Position numbers and translations under genes: made by a program
From: RPQJ01 sp963706535
GTDB taxonomy: Bacteria; Pseudomonadota; Gammaproteobacteria; Steroidobacterales; Steroidobacteraceae
Assembly (NCBI GenBank): GCA_963706535.1
Contig: CAVPMU010000002.1
Location: 186,001 to 250,000 of the forward strand
Reading direction: 5' to 3'
Length of the DNA: 64,000 bases
In this document: positions 1-10,728 of the stretch, piece after piece
Layout of the letters: each line of letters begins with the position of its first letter
Position numbering within the stretch: the first letter of the stretch is position 1
The notes under the pieces: model-generated
The model's input: only the letters and a program-made list of their open reading frames with translations
Told to the model about the DNA's origin: nothing
Database searches by the model: none

Positions 1-1659
<1,659 letters not shown>

Positions 1660-1725
1660 GCAGATGCGGGTTCGGCCAGCCGGGCTCAGCCTGCTAATAT
1701 AGGCCCAGCTTTCGAGGCAAAGCCA

Positions 1726-2943
1726 ATCCAAGCCAGGGACCCCACAAGCAAGCCGGCGCTCTCGCCGCAGGAGCGCCGTTCGGTCGGTGCGCTCGCCGGT
1801 ATCTATGCCACGCGCATGCTCGGCCTGTTCCTGCTGCTGCCGGTGCTGGCGCTCTACGCCCGCGAACTGCCCGACTACTCGCCGGAAATGCTCGGCCTCG
1901 CCATGGGCGCCTATGGACTGACGCAGGCCCTGCTGCAGATCCCCTTCGGGCGCTGGTCGGACCGGTATGGCCGCAAGCCGGTCATCGCCGTGGGCCTGAT
2001 CTTCTACGCCGTCGGCTCGCTGGCCGGGGCGCTGGCCCATTCCGTGGTGGCCCTGGTGATTGCACGCTGCGTGCAGGGCGCGGGCGCGGTCTCGGCCTCG
2101 GTCACCGCGCTGCTGGCCGACCTGACGCGCCCCGAGGTGCGTACCCGAGCGATGGCCGTCGTGGGCATCAGCATCGGGCTGTCGTTCGTCGCCGCGCTGG
2201 TGCTGGCGCCCGTGCTCGACGCGGCCATCGGTGTACCCGGGATCTTCGTCGTGATGCTCGTGATGGCGCTCGCGGGCCTGGCGCTGCTGTTCCTGGCCGT
2301 GCCGGCGGAGCCCCCGCGCAGCGGCGGGGCCGAATCCCGCTCGCTCGCCGACCTCGCCGACCTCGCGCTCAGGCCCGACTTGCGGTCGCTGTATGCCGGC
2401 GTGTTCGCACTGCATTTCATCATGACCGCGACTTTCATCGCCGTCCCCCTGGTGCTGGTGGGCGACCTCGGAATGGCGAGCGCAGGGCACTGGAAGGTGT
2501 ACCTCGGCGTCTTCGCCGCGTCGCTGGCCGGGACCATCCCGCTCATCCTCGCCACCGAGCGCAGCGGCCGGGGCCGGATGCTGTTCGTCGCGGCGGTGCT
2601 GCTCGCCGGTGGAGCCCAGGCGTGGATGGGACTGGACCACGCGCGAGCCTGGGTCGTGCTGGCGGCCCTCGCGCTGTTCTTCGCGGCCTTCAACTACCTC
2701 GAGGCGCGCCTCCCGGCGCTGCTCACGCAGGCAGCGCCGGGCACGGACCGCGGGGCGGCCCTCGGTGTGTTCGCCACCGCGCAGTTCCTGGGCGCCTTCC
2801 TCGGCGGCGTGCTGGGCGGCGTGCTGCTCGGCCGATTCGGGCTGGCGGGCGTGTTCCTCGGCAGCTCGGCCATGGCGCTCGCCTGGGCGGCGGTCGCCGC
2901 GGCGGGCGGGGTCGGGCGCGAGATTGCGCCGCAATCCACCTGA
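1726..2943 (+). CDS. MFS transporter, YajR-like, with non-canonical start
   Basis: A major facilitator superfamily transporter of the inner membrane with about 12 hydrophobic segments. The substrate is unknown. The protein matches the E. coli YajR pattern from ERRSVGALAGIYATRMLG onward, including the loop 2-3 motif GRWSDRYGRKP and the helix 4 motif RCVQGAGA. The frame has no ATG, GTG or TTG between the uvrA start and the ATG at 1816, which lies inside the first helix. Family similarity begins near 1759, upstream of that ATG. An ATC at 1726 has GAGG eight bases before it and is given here as a provisional start. The alternatives are initiation at 1816 or a small sequence error upstream. The reading frame is certain; the start is not. 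Confidence 0.8.
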   Translation: MQARDPTSKPALSPQERRSVGALAGIYATRMLGLFLLLPVLALYARELPDYSPEMLGLAMGAYGLTQALLQIPFGRWSDRYGRKPVIAVGLIFYAVGSLAGALAHSVVALVIARCVQGAGAVSASVTALLADLTRPEVRTRAMAVVGISIGLSFVAALVLAPVLDAAIGVPGIFVVMLVMALAGLALLFLAVPAEPPRSGGAESRSLADLADLALRPDLRSLYAGVFALHFIMTATFIAVPLVLVGDLGMASAGHWKVYLGVFAASLAGTIPLILATERSGRGRMLFVAAVLLAGGAQAWMGLDHARAWVVLAALALFFAAFNYLEARLPALLTQAAPGTDRGAALGVFATAQFLGAFLGGVLGGVLLGRFGLAGVFLGSSAMALAWAAVAAAGGVGREIAPQST

Positions 2944-3008
2944 TTCTCTTTAACGCCGGGCCCGCCCGGTGCCGTAAAATTCCAATCCTTTCCACGCGGG
3001 TAGGCGCC

Positions 3009-3476
3009 ATGGCACGCGGAATCAACAAAGTCATCATCGTCGGCAACCTCGGGCAGGACCCGGAGACGCGCTACATGCCGAGCGGCAAGGCCGTCACCAA
3101 CCTGCGCGTCGCCACCTCCGAGTCCTGGAAGGACAAGCAGACCGGCGAGCAGCGCGAGCAGACCGAATGGCACAGCGTCGTCATGTACGACCGCCTCGCG
3201 GAAATCGCCGCCGAGTACCTCCGCAAGGGCTCGCAGGTGTACCTCGAGGGCAAGCTGCGCACCCGCAAGTGGCAGGACAAGGAGGGCCGCGACCGCTACA
3301 CGACCGAGATCCAGGCCAACGAGATGCAGATGCTCGGCGCCCGGGGCGGCGGCGGTGGCGGCATGGGCACCGAGTCCCGCGCCGAGCCGCGTCCCGCGTC
3401 GTCCGGAGGCGGCGACCGCGGTGCGGCTGCGCCGGTGTCGCAGGACGAGGGCTTCGACGACGACATCCCGTTCTGA
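3009..3476 (+). CDS. ssb: Single-stranded DNA-binding protein SSB
   Basis: SSB binds single-stranded DNA as a tetramer during replication, recombination and repair. The 155-residue product begins MARGINKVIIVGNLGQDPE, the canonical OB-fold start. The OB domain spans about residues 1-110 and includes the WHSVVMYDRLAEIAAEYLRKG strand region. A glycine-rich flexible linker (about 113-142, including a run of glycines) follows, and the protein ends in the acidic tip DDDIPF that recruits partner proteins. It lies between the MFS gene and miaB and opposite uvrA, as in many gammaproteobacteria. Confidence 0.98.
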   Translation: MARGINKVIIVGNLGQDPETRYMPSGKAVTNLRVATSESWKDKQTGEQREQTEWHSVVMYDRLAEIAAEYLRKGSQVYLEGKLRTRKWQDKEGRDRYTTEIQANEMQMLGARGGGGGGMGTESRAEPRPASSGGGDRGAAAPVSQDEGFDDDIPF

Positions 3477-3493
3477 GGCCCCGCGGGCCGGCC

Positions 3494-4834
3494 ATGCCTC
3501 GCGTCCACGTCACCACCTTCGGTTGCCAGATGAACGAGTACGACTCCGCCCGGATGGCGGACGTGCTGCGCGAGTCGGGCGGCTACGAGCCCACGGACCA
3601 GCCGGCGGAGGCGGACCTGCTGCTGCTCAACACCTGCTCGGTGCGCGAGAAGGCGCAGGAGAAGGTCTTCTCGCTGCTCGGTCGCTGGCGGGAACTCAAG
3701 CTCGCGCGGCCGCACGTGATGATCGGCGTGGGCGGTTGCGTCGCGAGCCAGGAAGGCGAGGGCATCACCGCCCGCGCACCCTTCGTCGACCTCGTGTTCG
3801 GTCCGCAGACGCTGCACCGGCTCCCCGACATGATCGCCGAGTTGCGGCGCGGCGGGCGCGCGGTCGTGGACGTGAGCTTCCCGGAGATCGAGAAATTCGA
3901 TCGCCTGCCGGAGCCGCGCGCGACCGGCGCCACGGCGTTCGTCTCCGTCATGGAAGGCTGCAGCAAGTACTGCACGTTCTGCGTCGTGCCCTACACGCGC
4001 GGCGAGGAAGTGAGCCGGCCGCTCACGCAGGTGATGGACGAGGTGCGCTCGCTCGCATCGCACGGCGTGCGGGAGGTGACCCTGCTCGGCCAGAACGTCA
4101 ACGCCTACCGCGGGGCCTTGCCGGGCGGCGGCCACGCGGACCTCGCCGCACTGATCTACTTCGTCGCCGAAGTGCCCGGCATCGAGCGCATCCGCTTCAC
4201 CACCTCGCACCCGGTCGAGTTCCGCGACAGCCTCATCGAGGCGTACCGTGACGTCCCGCAGCTCGCGGCCTACCTGCACCTGCCCGTGCAGAGCGGCTCG
4301 GACCGCATCCTCGCGCTCATGAAGCGCGGCCACACCGCGCTCGAGTACAAGCAGAAGATCCGCCGCCTGCGCGAGGCGCGGCCGGGCCTGAGCCTCTCCT
4401 CGGATTTCATCGTCGGCTTCCCCGGCGAGACCGGGCGCGACTTCCAGGCCACGCTCGACCTGATCGCCGAGGTCGGCTTCGACCAGAGCTACAGCTTCAT
4501 CTACAGCCGTCGCCCGGGCACGCCCGCCGCGTCGCTGCCCGACGACCTCGAGCACGCGGAGAAGCAGCGGCGACTCGAACGCCTGCAGGCGCTGGTGAAC
4601 GGCCAGGCGCTCGCCATCAGCCGTGGCATGGTCGGCACCGTGCAGCGGGTGCTGGTGGAGCGGCCCGCCCGCCGCGACGCCCGACAGCTCGCGGGTCGCA
4701 CCGAGAACAACCGCTGGGTGAACTTCGACGGCCCCGCAACGCTGATCGACCGCTTCGTCAACGTCGTCGTCACCGAGGCCATGCCGAACTCGCTGCGTGG
4801 GCGGCTCGCCGAGCCGGCGCGGAGCATGGCTTGA
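3494..4834 (+). CDS. miaB: MiaB, tRNA-2-methylthio-N6-isopentenyladenosine methylthiotransferase
   Basis: This radical-SAM enzyme adds the methylthio group to i6A37 of tRNAs that read UNN codons. The 446-residue protein has the UPF0004 domain, with cluster cysteines at residues 11 (TFGCQMN), 48 (NTCSVR) and 82 (GGCVAS). The radical-SAM CxxxCxxC follows at 156, 160 and 163 (GCSKYCTFC), and a TRAM domain with RTENNRWVNFDGP is at the C-terminus. The length is normal. The stop codon overlaps the TTG start of ybeZ, so the two genes are translationally coupled. Order miaB-ybeZ-ybeY-corC-lnt is the classic gammaproteobacterial operon. Confidence 0.98.
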   Translation: MPRVHVTTFGCQMNEYDSARMADVLRESGGYEPTDQPAEADLLLLNTCSVREKAQEKVFSLLGRWRELKLARPHVMIGVGGCVASQEGEGITARAPFVDLVFGPQTLHRLPDMIAELRRGGRAVVDVSFPEIEKFDRLPEPRATGATAFVSVMEGCSKYCTFCVVPYTRGEEVSRPLTQVMDEVRSLASHGVREVTLLGQNVNAYRGALPGGGHADLAALIYFVAEVPGIERIRFTTSHPVEFRDSLIEAYRDVPQLAAYLHLPVQSGSDRILALMKRGHTALEYKQKIRRLREARPGLSLSSDFIVGFPGETGRDFQATLDLIAEVGFDQSYSFIYSRRPGTPAASLPDDLEHAEKQRRLERLQALVNGQALAISRGMVGTVQRVLVERPARRDARQLAGRTENNRWVNFDGPATLIDRFVNVVVTEAMPNSLRGRLAEPARSMA

Positions 4835-5811
4835 GCGAACAGGTCGAGATGCGCGACGTGTCGCTCGAGGGCGCCGACAACTCGCGGCTCGGCAATTTCG
4901 CCGGTCCCATGGAGCAGAACCTGCGCCACGTCGAGGAGCGCCTCGGCGTCGAGGTGCGCCGGCGCGGACACCAGCTGCAGGTGTTCGGCGCCCCGGGCAC
5001 GGTCGACAACGCGGCGGCGGTGTTGCGCCGCATGTTCGAGCTGTCGGCCGGCGAGGCGATGTCGCCCGAGCGCGTCCATCTGTGCGTGCAGGAACTCGGG
5101 TTCCCGCAGCCGGGCGAGACCGCCCGCGAGGGGCGGGAGGTCGTGGTGCACACGCAGCGCGGTGGCATCCGCGGCCGCGGCGAGAACCAGCGGATGTACC
5201 TCGACAACATCCGCACCAACGATCTCACCTTCGGCATCGGCCCCGCCGGAACGGGCAAGACCTACCTCGCCGTCGCGAGCGCGGTCGAGTCGCTGCAGGC
5301 GGGAGCCGTGCGCCGCATCGTGCTGGTGCGCCCCGCGGTGGAGGCGGGCGAGCGCCTCGGGTTCCTGCCCGGCGACCTGGCGCAGAAGGTGGACCCCTAC
5401 CTGCGCCCGATGTACGACGCGCTGTACGAAATGCTCGGGTTCGACCGCGTTGCGCGCAACGTCGAGCGCCAGATCATCGAGGTGGCGCCGCTCGCCTTCA
5501 TGCGCGGCCGTTCGCTCAACGACTCGTTCATCATCCTCGACGAGGCGCAGAACACGACGGTCGAGCAGATGAAGATGTTCCTGACGCGCCTCGGGTTCGG
5601 TTCGAAGGCGGTGGTGACGGGTGACATCACGCAGATCGACCTGCCGCGCCAGCAGCGCTCGGGATTGCGCCACGCCATCGAGGTGCTGCGCGGCGTGGAG
5701 GGCGTGGCCTTCAGCTTCTTCAACGCCCGCGACGTGGTGCGCCACCCGCTGGTCCAGCGCATCGTGCAGGCCTACGAGCGGCAGTCGAGCGACGAGGAGC
5801 AGGGGCCGTGA
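4831..5811 (+). CDS. ybeZ: PhoH-like ATPase YbeZ
   Basis: A PhoH-family P-loop ATPase and likely nucleic-acid-dependent partner of the endoribonuclease YbeY, encoded next. The start is TTG at 4831, whose last two bases form part of the miaB stop; no better upstream start is available. An N-terminal KH-like segment (about 30-100) is followed by Walker A GPAGTGKT (137-144) and Walker B IILDEAQN (about 234-241). The 326-residue length is normal. Its stop codon overlaps the GTG start of ybeY. The biochemical role of YbeZ is only partly established in any organism, so the pairing with YbeY is the main functional clue. Confidence 0.96.
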   Translation: MSEQVEMRDVSLEGADNSRLGNFAGPMEQNLRHVEERLGVEVRRRGHQLQVFGAPGTVDNAAAVLRRMFELSAGEAMSPERVHLCVQELGFPQPGETAREGREVVVHTQRGGIRGRGENQRMYLDNIRTNDLTFGIGPAGTGKTYLAVASAVESLQAGAVRRIVLVRPAVEAGERLGFLPGDLAQKVDPYLRPMYDALYEMLGFDRVARNVERQIIEVAPLAFMRGRSLNDSFIILDEAQNTTVEQMKMFLTRLGFGSKAVVTGDITQIDLPRQQRSGLRHAIEVLRGVEGVAFSFFNARDVVRHPLVQRIVQAYERQSSDEEQGP

Positions 5812-6329
5812 CCGCCGTGCCGCTGCGCGTGGAGACGCAGGTCGCGGTCCGCCGGCCGTGGGTCCCGGCGCGGGCGGCCCTGCGTCGCTGGGCGGGTGCG
5901 GCGCACGTCGTCGCAGAGGGTCGCAGGCGTTCCACCGCGCGCCGTGCCGTCCCGTCGCCCGCCGCGAGCGTGTGCATCCGCATCGTCGGCTCCGCCGAGA
6001 GCCGGCGCCTGAACCGCGACTACCGCGGCAAGGACCGGCCGACCAACGTGCTGTCGTTTCCGGCGTCGGGCGCCGAGCGCGAACTCGGCGGGTCGCTCGG
6101 CGACCTCGTCGTCTGCGCGACCGTCGTCGCGGCCGAGGCACGCGAGCAGGGCAAGGTGCGCGCGGCCCACTGGGCGCACATGGTGGTCCACGGCATGCTC
6201 CACCTGCACGGTCTCGAGCACGGCACGCGCCGCGAGGCGGCGGCCATGGAGCGGCTCGAAGTGGAAATCCTGAGCGGTTTCGGGTATCAGAATCCCTACC
6301 TTCCGGTCACCCCCCCAAGCCATGAGTGA
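5808..6329 (+). CDS. ybeY: YbeY, 16S rRNA maturation endoribonuclease
   Basis: A zinc-dependent single-strand endoribonuclease needed for 16S rRNA 3'-end maturation and 70S quality control. The 173-residue protein contains RGKDRPTNVLSFP (residues 73-85) and the zinc motif HxxxHxxxxxH with H128, H132 and H138 (HGMLHLHGLEH). The GTG start at 5808 overlaps the ybeZ stop in a GTGA junction, and the end overlaps corC by eight bases. The N-terminal 45 residues are arginine-rich and slightly longer than in E. coli. Confidence 0.97.
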   Translation: MTAVPLRVETQVAVRRPWVPARAALRRWAGAAHVVAEGRRRSTARRAVPSPAASVCIRIVGSAESRRLNRDYRGKDRPTNVLSFPASGAERELGGSLGDLVVCATVVAAEAREQGKVRAAHWAHMVVHGMLHLHGLEHGTRREAAAMERLEVEILSGFGYQNPYLPVTPPSHE

Positions 6330-7185
6330 AGACAGGCCCGGTCCGCCGGGCAGCTGGTTGCGCCGCATCTTCGACACGCTGTCGGGCGAGCCCCGCGACC
6401 TCGAGCAACTCGCCGACGTGCTCATCGACGCGCGCGACCGTGGACTCATCGACGCCGACGTGCTCGCGATGCTCGAGGGCGTGCTGCAGGTGTCGGAGAT
6501 CCAGGTGCGCGACGTGATGGTGCCGCGCTCCCAGATGGTCGTGATCCAGCGCGAGGAGCCGCCCGAGAAGATCCTGCCGGTGGTGATCGAGTCGGGCCAC
6601 TCGCGCTTCCCCGTGGTGGGCGAGGACCGCGACGAGGTCGCCGGGATCCTGCTCGCGAAGGACCTGCTGCGCTACTTCGCGCAGGGCGGCGAGGGGCACT
6701 TCGACATCCGCGAGTGCCTGCGACCGGCCGTGTTCATCCCGGAGAGCAAGCGCCTGAACGTGCTGCTCAAGGAATTCCGCGTCAGCCACAACCACATGGC
6801 GATCGTCGTCGACGAGTACGGCGGCGTGTCCGGGCTGCTCACCATCGAGGACGTGCTCGAGCAGATCGTGGGCGACATCGGCGACGAGTACGACGTCGAC
6901 GAGGGCGAGGGCATCCGCAAGGAGGGCGAGCGGCTCTTCACGGTGCCGGCGCTCACGCGCATCGAGGAGTTCAACCTCGCCTTCGGCACGCGGTTCTCCG
7001 ACGAGGAATACGACACCATCGGCGGGCTGGTGCTGCACGAGCTCGGGCGCATGCCGCGGCGCGGCGAGGCGATCGAGATCGGCGGCCTCGAGCTCAAGGT
7101 ACTGAAAGCCGACCGCCGCCGGATCGAGGCGCTGCGCGTCACCACGCCGCGCGATCTCGACCTGCCGACGCCGGAGTCCGGTTGA
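6322..7185 (+). CDS. corC: CorC (YbeX), CBS-domain protein
   Basis: A cytoplasmic protein of the CorC/YbeX family, linked in the literature to magnesium/cobalt efflux and, more recently, to ribosome metabolism. The 287-residue protein has two CBS domains (about 70-190; MVPRSQMVVIQ, SRFPVVGEDRDEVAGIL, VDEYGGVSGLLTIEDVLEQIVG) and a C-terminal CorC_HlyC domain (about 205-285) that ends after LKVLKADRRRIEALRV. There is no membrane segment. The ATG lies inside the end of ybeY, and the stop shares bases with the TTG start of lnt, so the whole block is coupled. Confidence 0.96.
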   Translation: MSEDRPGPPGSWLRRIFDTLSGEPRDLEQLADVLIDARDRGLIDADVLAMLEGVLQVSEIQVRDVMVPRSQMVVIQREEPPEKILPVVIESGHSRFPVVGEDRDEVAGILLAKDLLRYFAQGGEGHFDIRECLRPAVFIPESKRLNVLLKEFRVSHNHMAIVVDEYGGVSGLLTIEDVLEQIVGDIGDEYDVDEGEGIRKEGERLFTVPALTRIEEFNLAFGTRFSDEEYDTIGGLVLHELGRMPRRGEAIEIGGLELKVLKADRRRIEALRVTTPRDLDLPTPESG

Positions 7186-8684
7186 TCGCCCGCCGGGGAG
7201 CCTGGCTGGCCGCACCGGGGGGCGCGGCCCTGGCGCTCGCTTTCGCACCCGCCGGCATCTTCCCCCTCGCGCTCATCTGTCCGGCGCTGCTGTTCCTGCT
7301 GTGGCAGGACACCGCGCCGCGCACCGCCGCGTGGCGCGGGTTCATGTTCACCAGCGGCACCTTCCTCGCCGGCACCTACTGGCTCTACAACAGCATCCAC
7401 CTCGTGGGGCAGGCACCCCTGTGGATCGCCGTGTTCCTCATGCTGGGCCTGGTGGCGATCATGGGCAGCTACAGCGCCGTGCTCGGCTATGCGGTCGCAC
7501 GCTGGGGACCCGAGCGAGGCGCGCTGCGCTGGCTCGTGCTGCTGCCGGCAGGATGGATCGTCGTCGAGTGGGTGCGCGGCTGGTTCCTGAGCGGCTTCCC
7601 GTGGCTGGCCCTCGGCTATTCACAACTCGGCACCGTGCTGCGCGGCTACGCAGCGCCGGGCGGCGTGTACGCGGTGAGTCTCGCGGCCGCACTCACCGCC
7701 GGCGGGCTCGTGACGCTCGTGCTCGGCGACCGCCGGTCGCGTCTGGTCGCCGTCGCAACGATCGCGGCGGTGTGGCTCGGGGGCGCGTCGCTGGCGCGGA
7801 TCGAGTGGACCGAGGCGCGCGGCAACAGCGTGTCGGTCGCGCTGGTGCAGGGCGCGGTGCCACAGTCCATGAAATGGGAGCCCGGGCAGCGCGAGCAGAC
7901 GCTGCAGCTCTACTTCGACCTGACGCAGCCACATCTCGGGGCCGACATCGTCGTCTGGCCCGAGGCCGCGTTGCCCGCGCTCGCGAGCGACCTGGAGGAC
8001 TACCTCGCCCGCCTGCGGGCGCTCGCGCATGCACAGGGGTCGGCGCTGGTCATGGGGCTGCTGAGGCGCGATCCTCAGACGGGCGCGTTCTACAATGCCA
8101 TGGCGGCGTGGTCGCCCGCGGAGCAGTGGTACTACAAGCGACGGCTGGTGCCCTTCGGCGAGTTCTTCCCGGTGCCGGACGCGGTGCGCGAGTGGATGCG
8201 ACTGATGAACCTGCCGTACTCGGATTTCGAGCGCGGGCCGGCCGAGCAGTCGCCGCTCGTCGTCGCGGGCGAGCGGCTCGCGCCGACGATCTGCTACGAG
8301 GACGCCTACGCCTCGGAGCAGCTGGCGCTGGTCCGCGACTCGACGCTGCTGGTCAACGTGACCAACGACGCCTGGTTCGGCGACTCCACGGCGCCACACC
8401 AGCACCTCGACATCAGTCGCATGCGTTCGCTCGAGACCGGCCGCCCGATGCTGCGCGCGACCAACGACGGTGTCACGGCGCTGATCGACCATCGCGGCGC
8501 GCTGCTCGGCGCGCTGCCGCAATTCGCGCCTGGCGTCCTCACGGGATCCGTGCAGCCGCGCGTCGGATCGACACCGTATGCCCGCCTCGGCAACTGGCCG
8601 GTTCTGCTGCTCGTGTTCGCAGGACTCGCGGCCGGCCTGTGGCGGCGCGGGTCGCGGCAGGCGCCGGCGAGGGCGGACCGGTGA
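7182..8684 (+). CDS. lnt: Lnt, apolipoprotein N-acyltransferase
   Basis: This inner-membrane enzyme adds the third acyl chain to the N-terminal cysteine of lipoproteins. The start is TTG at 7182 (TTGATC), one base upstream of the corC stop TGA. The N-terminal 190 residues form the hydrophobic helices. The periplasmic nitrilase-like domain carries the catalytic triad at E261 (WPEAALP), K319 (YYKRRLVPFGE) and C371 (TICYEDAY), close to E267/K335/C387 of E. coli. A last helix lies near residues 470-490. The length of 500 is normal. The lipoprotein LptE encoded at 13301 would be one substrate. Confidence 0.97.
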   Translation: MIARRGAWLAAPGGAALALAFAPAGIFPLALICPALLFLLWQDTAPRTAAWRGFMFTSGTFLAGTYWLYNSIHLVGQAPLWIAVFLMLGLVAIMGSYSAVLGYAVARWGPERGALRWLVLLPAGWIVVEWVRGWFLSGFPWLALGYSQLGTVLRGYAAPGGVYAVSLAAALTAGGLVTLVLGDRRSRLVAVATIAAVWLGGASLARIEWTEARGNSVSVALVQGAVPQSMKWEPGQREQTLQLYFDLTQPHLGADIVVWPEAALPALASDLEDYLARLRALAHAQGSALVMGLLRRDPQTGAFYNAMAAWSPAEQWYYKRRLVPFGEFFPVPDAVREWMRLMNLPYSDFERGPAEQSPLVVAGERLAPTICYEDAYASEQLALVRDSTLLVNVTNDAWFGDSTAPHQHLDISRMRSLETGRPMLRATNDGVTALIDHRGALLGALPQFAPGVLTGSVQPRVGSTPYARLGNWPVLLLVFAGLAAGLWRRGSRQAPARADR

Positions 8685-9757
8685 GCAGTCGTCGCGGTGC
8701 CATCGCGGCGGAAGGCGAGCGGCTGCCGCCCCGACCGCACGAACTCACCTACCTCGCGATCGATCCGCCGCGTGCCGGCGAAGCGCAGCAGATCGCCGGC
8801 GGCGTGCTGTGGCTGCGCATCCCGCTGCCGATGGAACTCAACCACATCAACGTCTGGCTGCTCGACGACGGCGACGGCTGGACGCTGGTCGACACCGGCA
8901 TGGCGGAGGAGGTGTGCCGCGACGCGTGGCTCGCGCTCGAGGAGCGGGTGCTCGGCGGGCGGCGTCTGGCACGCATCTTCATCACGCACGACCATCCCGA
9001 CCACATGGGCCTGTCCCCGTGGCTGGCCGCGCGACATGGCGCCGCCGTGTGGATGTCGGAGTACGCGCATCGTTCCGCAGGCGAGTTCCTCGCCGCCGAC
9101 CCGGCGGTGGTGGGCGCACGCATGCGGGAGTTCATGCGTGTGCACGGCGCCGACGTATCGGGCGCTCCGGCGCCGGGGCGTGGCAACCACCGCCGCTGGT
9201 TCGACGGCATGCCGCCGCTGGCCGCCAGCCCGCGGGACGGCGACAGCATCGACGCGGGCCGCGGCCGCTGGCGAGTGGTGGAGACCGCGGGACATTGCCG
9301 CGGGCACCTGTGTCTGCACGACGCCGAGCGGCGGCTGCTGATCAGCGGCGACCAGGTGCTGCCATCGATCTCGCCGAACGTCAGCGTGATCTCGAGCAGG
9401 CCCGAGGCCGACCCGTTGCGCGAATTCCTCGCCTCGCTCGCGCGCCTCGGCGAGTGTGACGCGGACACGCTGGTGCTGCCGTCGCACGGGCGGCCGTTTC
9501 TCGGATTGCATCGGCGCCTCGCGGAGCTCGTCGGGCATCACGAGCAGCAGCTCGCGGCACTGCGCGAGTTCTGCTCGGAGCCACGCACGGCGTTCGAGGT
9601 GCTGCCGACGATGTTCCGGCGCGTACCACAGGGATTCCACCGCATGCTGGCCATGGGCGAAGCGGTCGCGCACCTGAACTGCCTGTGCGGGCGCGGTGAA
9701 TTGCGGCGGCTGCAGGATGGACTCGGCATTGCACGCTTCGTGGTGGCCGATGGTTGA
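8681..9757 (+). CDS. MBL-fold metallo-hydrolase
   Basis: A metallo-beta-lactamase fold hydrolase of 358 residues with the metal motif HxHxDH at H103, H105, D107 and H108 (THDHPDHMG). Further likely ligands are in ETAGHCRGHLCLHD, SGDQVLP and LPSHGRPF. The C-terminal 80 residues (HHEQQLAALREFC, then GFHRMLAMGEAVAHLNCLC) resemble the helical tail of LACTB2-like and glyoxalase II-like members. The substrate cannot be told. The GTG start at 8681 overlaps the lnt stop, and the gene overlaps the following ATP-grasp gene by eight bases, so it is probably cotranscribed with both. Confidence 0.93.
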   Translation: MSSRRGAIAAEGERLPPRPHELTYLAIDPPRAGEAQQIAGGVLWLRIPLPMELNHINVWLLDDGDGWTLVDTGMAEEVCRDAWLALEERVLGGRRLARIFITHDHPDHMGLSPWLAARHGAAVWMSEYAHRSAGEFLAADPAVVGARMREFMRVHGADVSGAPAPGRGNHRRWFDGMPPLAASPRDGDSIDAGRGRWRVVETAGHCRGHLCLHDAERRLLISGDQVLPSISPNVSVISSRPEADPLREFLASLARLGECDADTLVLPSHGRPFLGLHRRLAELVGHHEQQLAALREFCSEPRTAFEVLPTMFRRVPQGFHRMLAMGEAVAHLNCLCGRGELRRLQDGLGIARFVVADG

Positions 9758-10670
9758 GCGCATCGCACTGGTGAGCGCGCGCGAGGCACTCGCGCTCGAC
9801 GAGGACATGGTGCCCCTGGTCGCGGCACTGCAGGCGCAGGGCGCCGAGGTCGGGACTCCGAGCTGGGACGACGCGGCGGTGGACTGGTCCGGCTACGACC
9901 TCGCCGTCCTGCGCTCGACCTGGGACTACGTCGACCGCATCGACGAGTTCCTCGCCTGGGCGGAGCGCTGCGCCGCGTGCACGCGGCTGGTCAACGGCCC
10001 GGACGTGGTGCGCTGGAATACCGACAAGCACTACCTGCGGGACCTGGCGCAGGCCGCGGTGCCGATCGTGCCCACGCGCTTCGCCGAGCCTGGCTCGCGC
10101 GCGTCGGCCGAACTCGTCCGGTTCCTGGACGAATGGGGCTGCGAGGAGTTCGTCGTCAAGCCGGCCATCGGTGCGGGCTCGCGCGATGCGGCCCGCCATC
10201 GCCGCGGCGACGGCGGGCGGGCGGTCGCGCACCTGCAGGCACTCCTCGATGCCGGTCGCAGCGCGATGCTGCAGCCATACCTCGCGCGGGTCGACGAACA
10301 CGGCGAGACGGCGGCGATCTACCTCGGCGGGACCTACAGCCACGCGATTCGCAAGGGTCCGCTGCTGCGCGTCGGGGACGAACTGGTCGCGGGACTGTTC
10401 GCGCCCGAGCAGATCACGGCGCGCATGGCCGATGCCGACGAGCTGCGGGTGGCCGAGGCGGCGCTCTCCGCCATCCCCTTCGAACGGCCGACGTATGCAC
10501 GGGTCGACATGATCCGCGACGGCGGCGGCGGGCCCGTGGTGCTGGAACTCGAGCTCACCGAGCCGTCGCTGTTCCTCGCGCATGCGCCGGGCGCAGCCGA
10601 GCGCTACGCCGCGATCCTGCGCCAGGCCCGGCCAGCGGCGGGCAGCCTGCCGCTCCGGGCCGGCAATTAG
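9750..10670 (+). CDS. ATP-grasp domain protein (RimK/GshB-like or DcsG-like ligase)
   Basis: A 306-residue protein with an ATP-grasp layout: an N-terminal pre-ATP-grasp half (LVAALQAQGAEVGTPSWDD, DLAVLRSTWDYVDRIDEFLAW), an ATP-binding lysine region (EEFVVKPAIGAGSRDA) and a C-terminal metal-binding part (YARVDMIRD, VLELELTEPSLFL). Its SxWDY and NGPDVVRWNTDKHYLRDL segments are typical of the group containing O-ureido-D-serine cyclo-ligase, which also has many uncharacterised members. The ATG at 9750 overlaps the end of the MBL gene. I infer ATP-dependent carboxylate-amine ligation; substrate unknown. Confidence 0.92.
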   Translation: MVERIALVSAREALALDEDMVPLVAALQAQGAEVGTPSWDDAAVDWSGYDLAVLRSTWDYVDRIDEFLAWAERCAACTRLVNGPDVVRWNTDKHYLRDLAQAAVPIVPTRFAEPGSRASAELVRFLDEWGCEEFVVKPAIGAGSRDAARHRRGDGGRAVAHLQALLDAGRSAMLQPYLARVDEHGETAAIYLGGTYSHAIRKGPLLRVGDELVAGLFAPEQITARMADADELRVAEAALSAIPFERPTYARVDMIRDGGGGPVVLELELTEPSLFLAHAPGAAERYAAILRQARPAAGSLPLRAGN

Positions 10671-10728
10671 GCCGCGCGGCACGCGCTCGGGTATCCTAAC
10701 CCGTTCGACCCAGCCATCCGAACCCGCC

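Noticed and set aside
1660..1740. SOS (LexA) operator in front of uvrA
   Set aside because: No CTGT-N8-ACAG pattern or near match was found in the uvrA upstream bases, although uvrA is SOS-controlled in many relatives.
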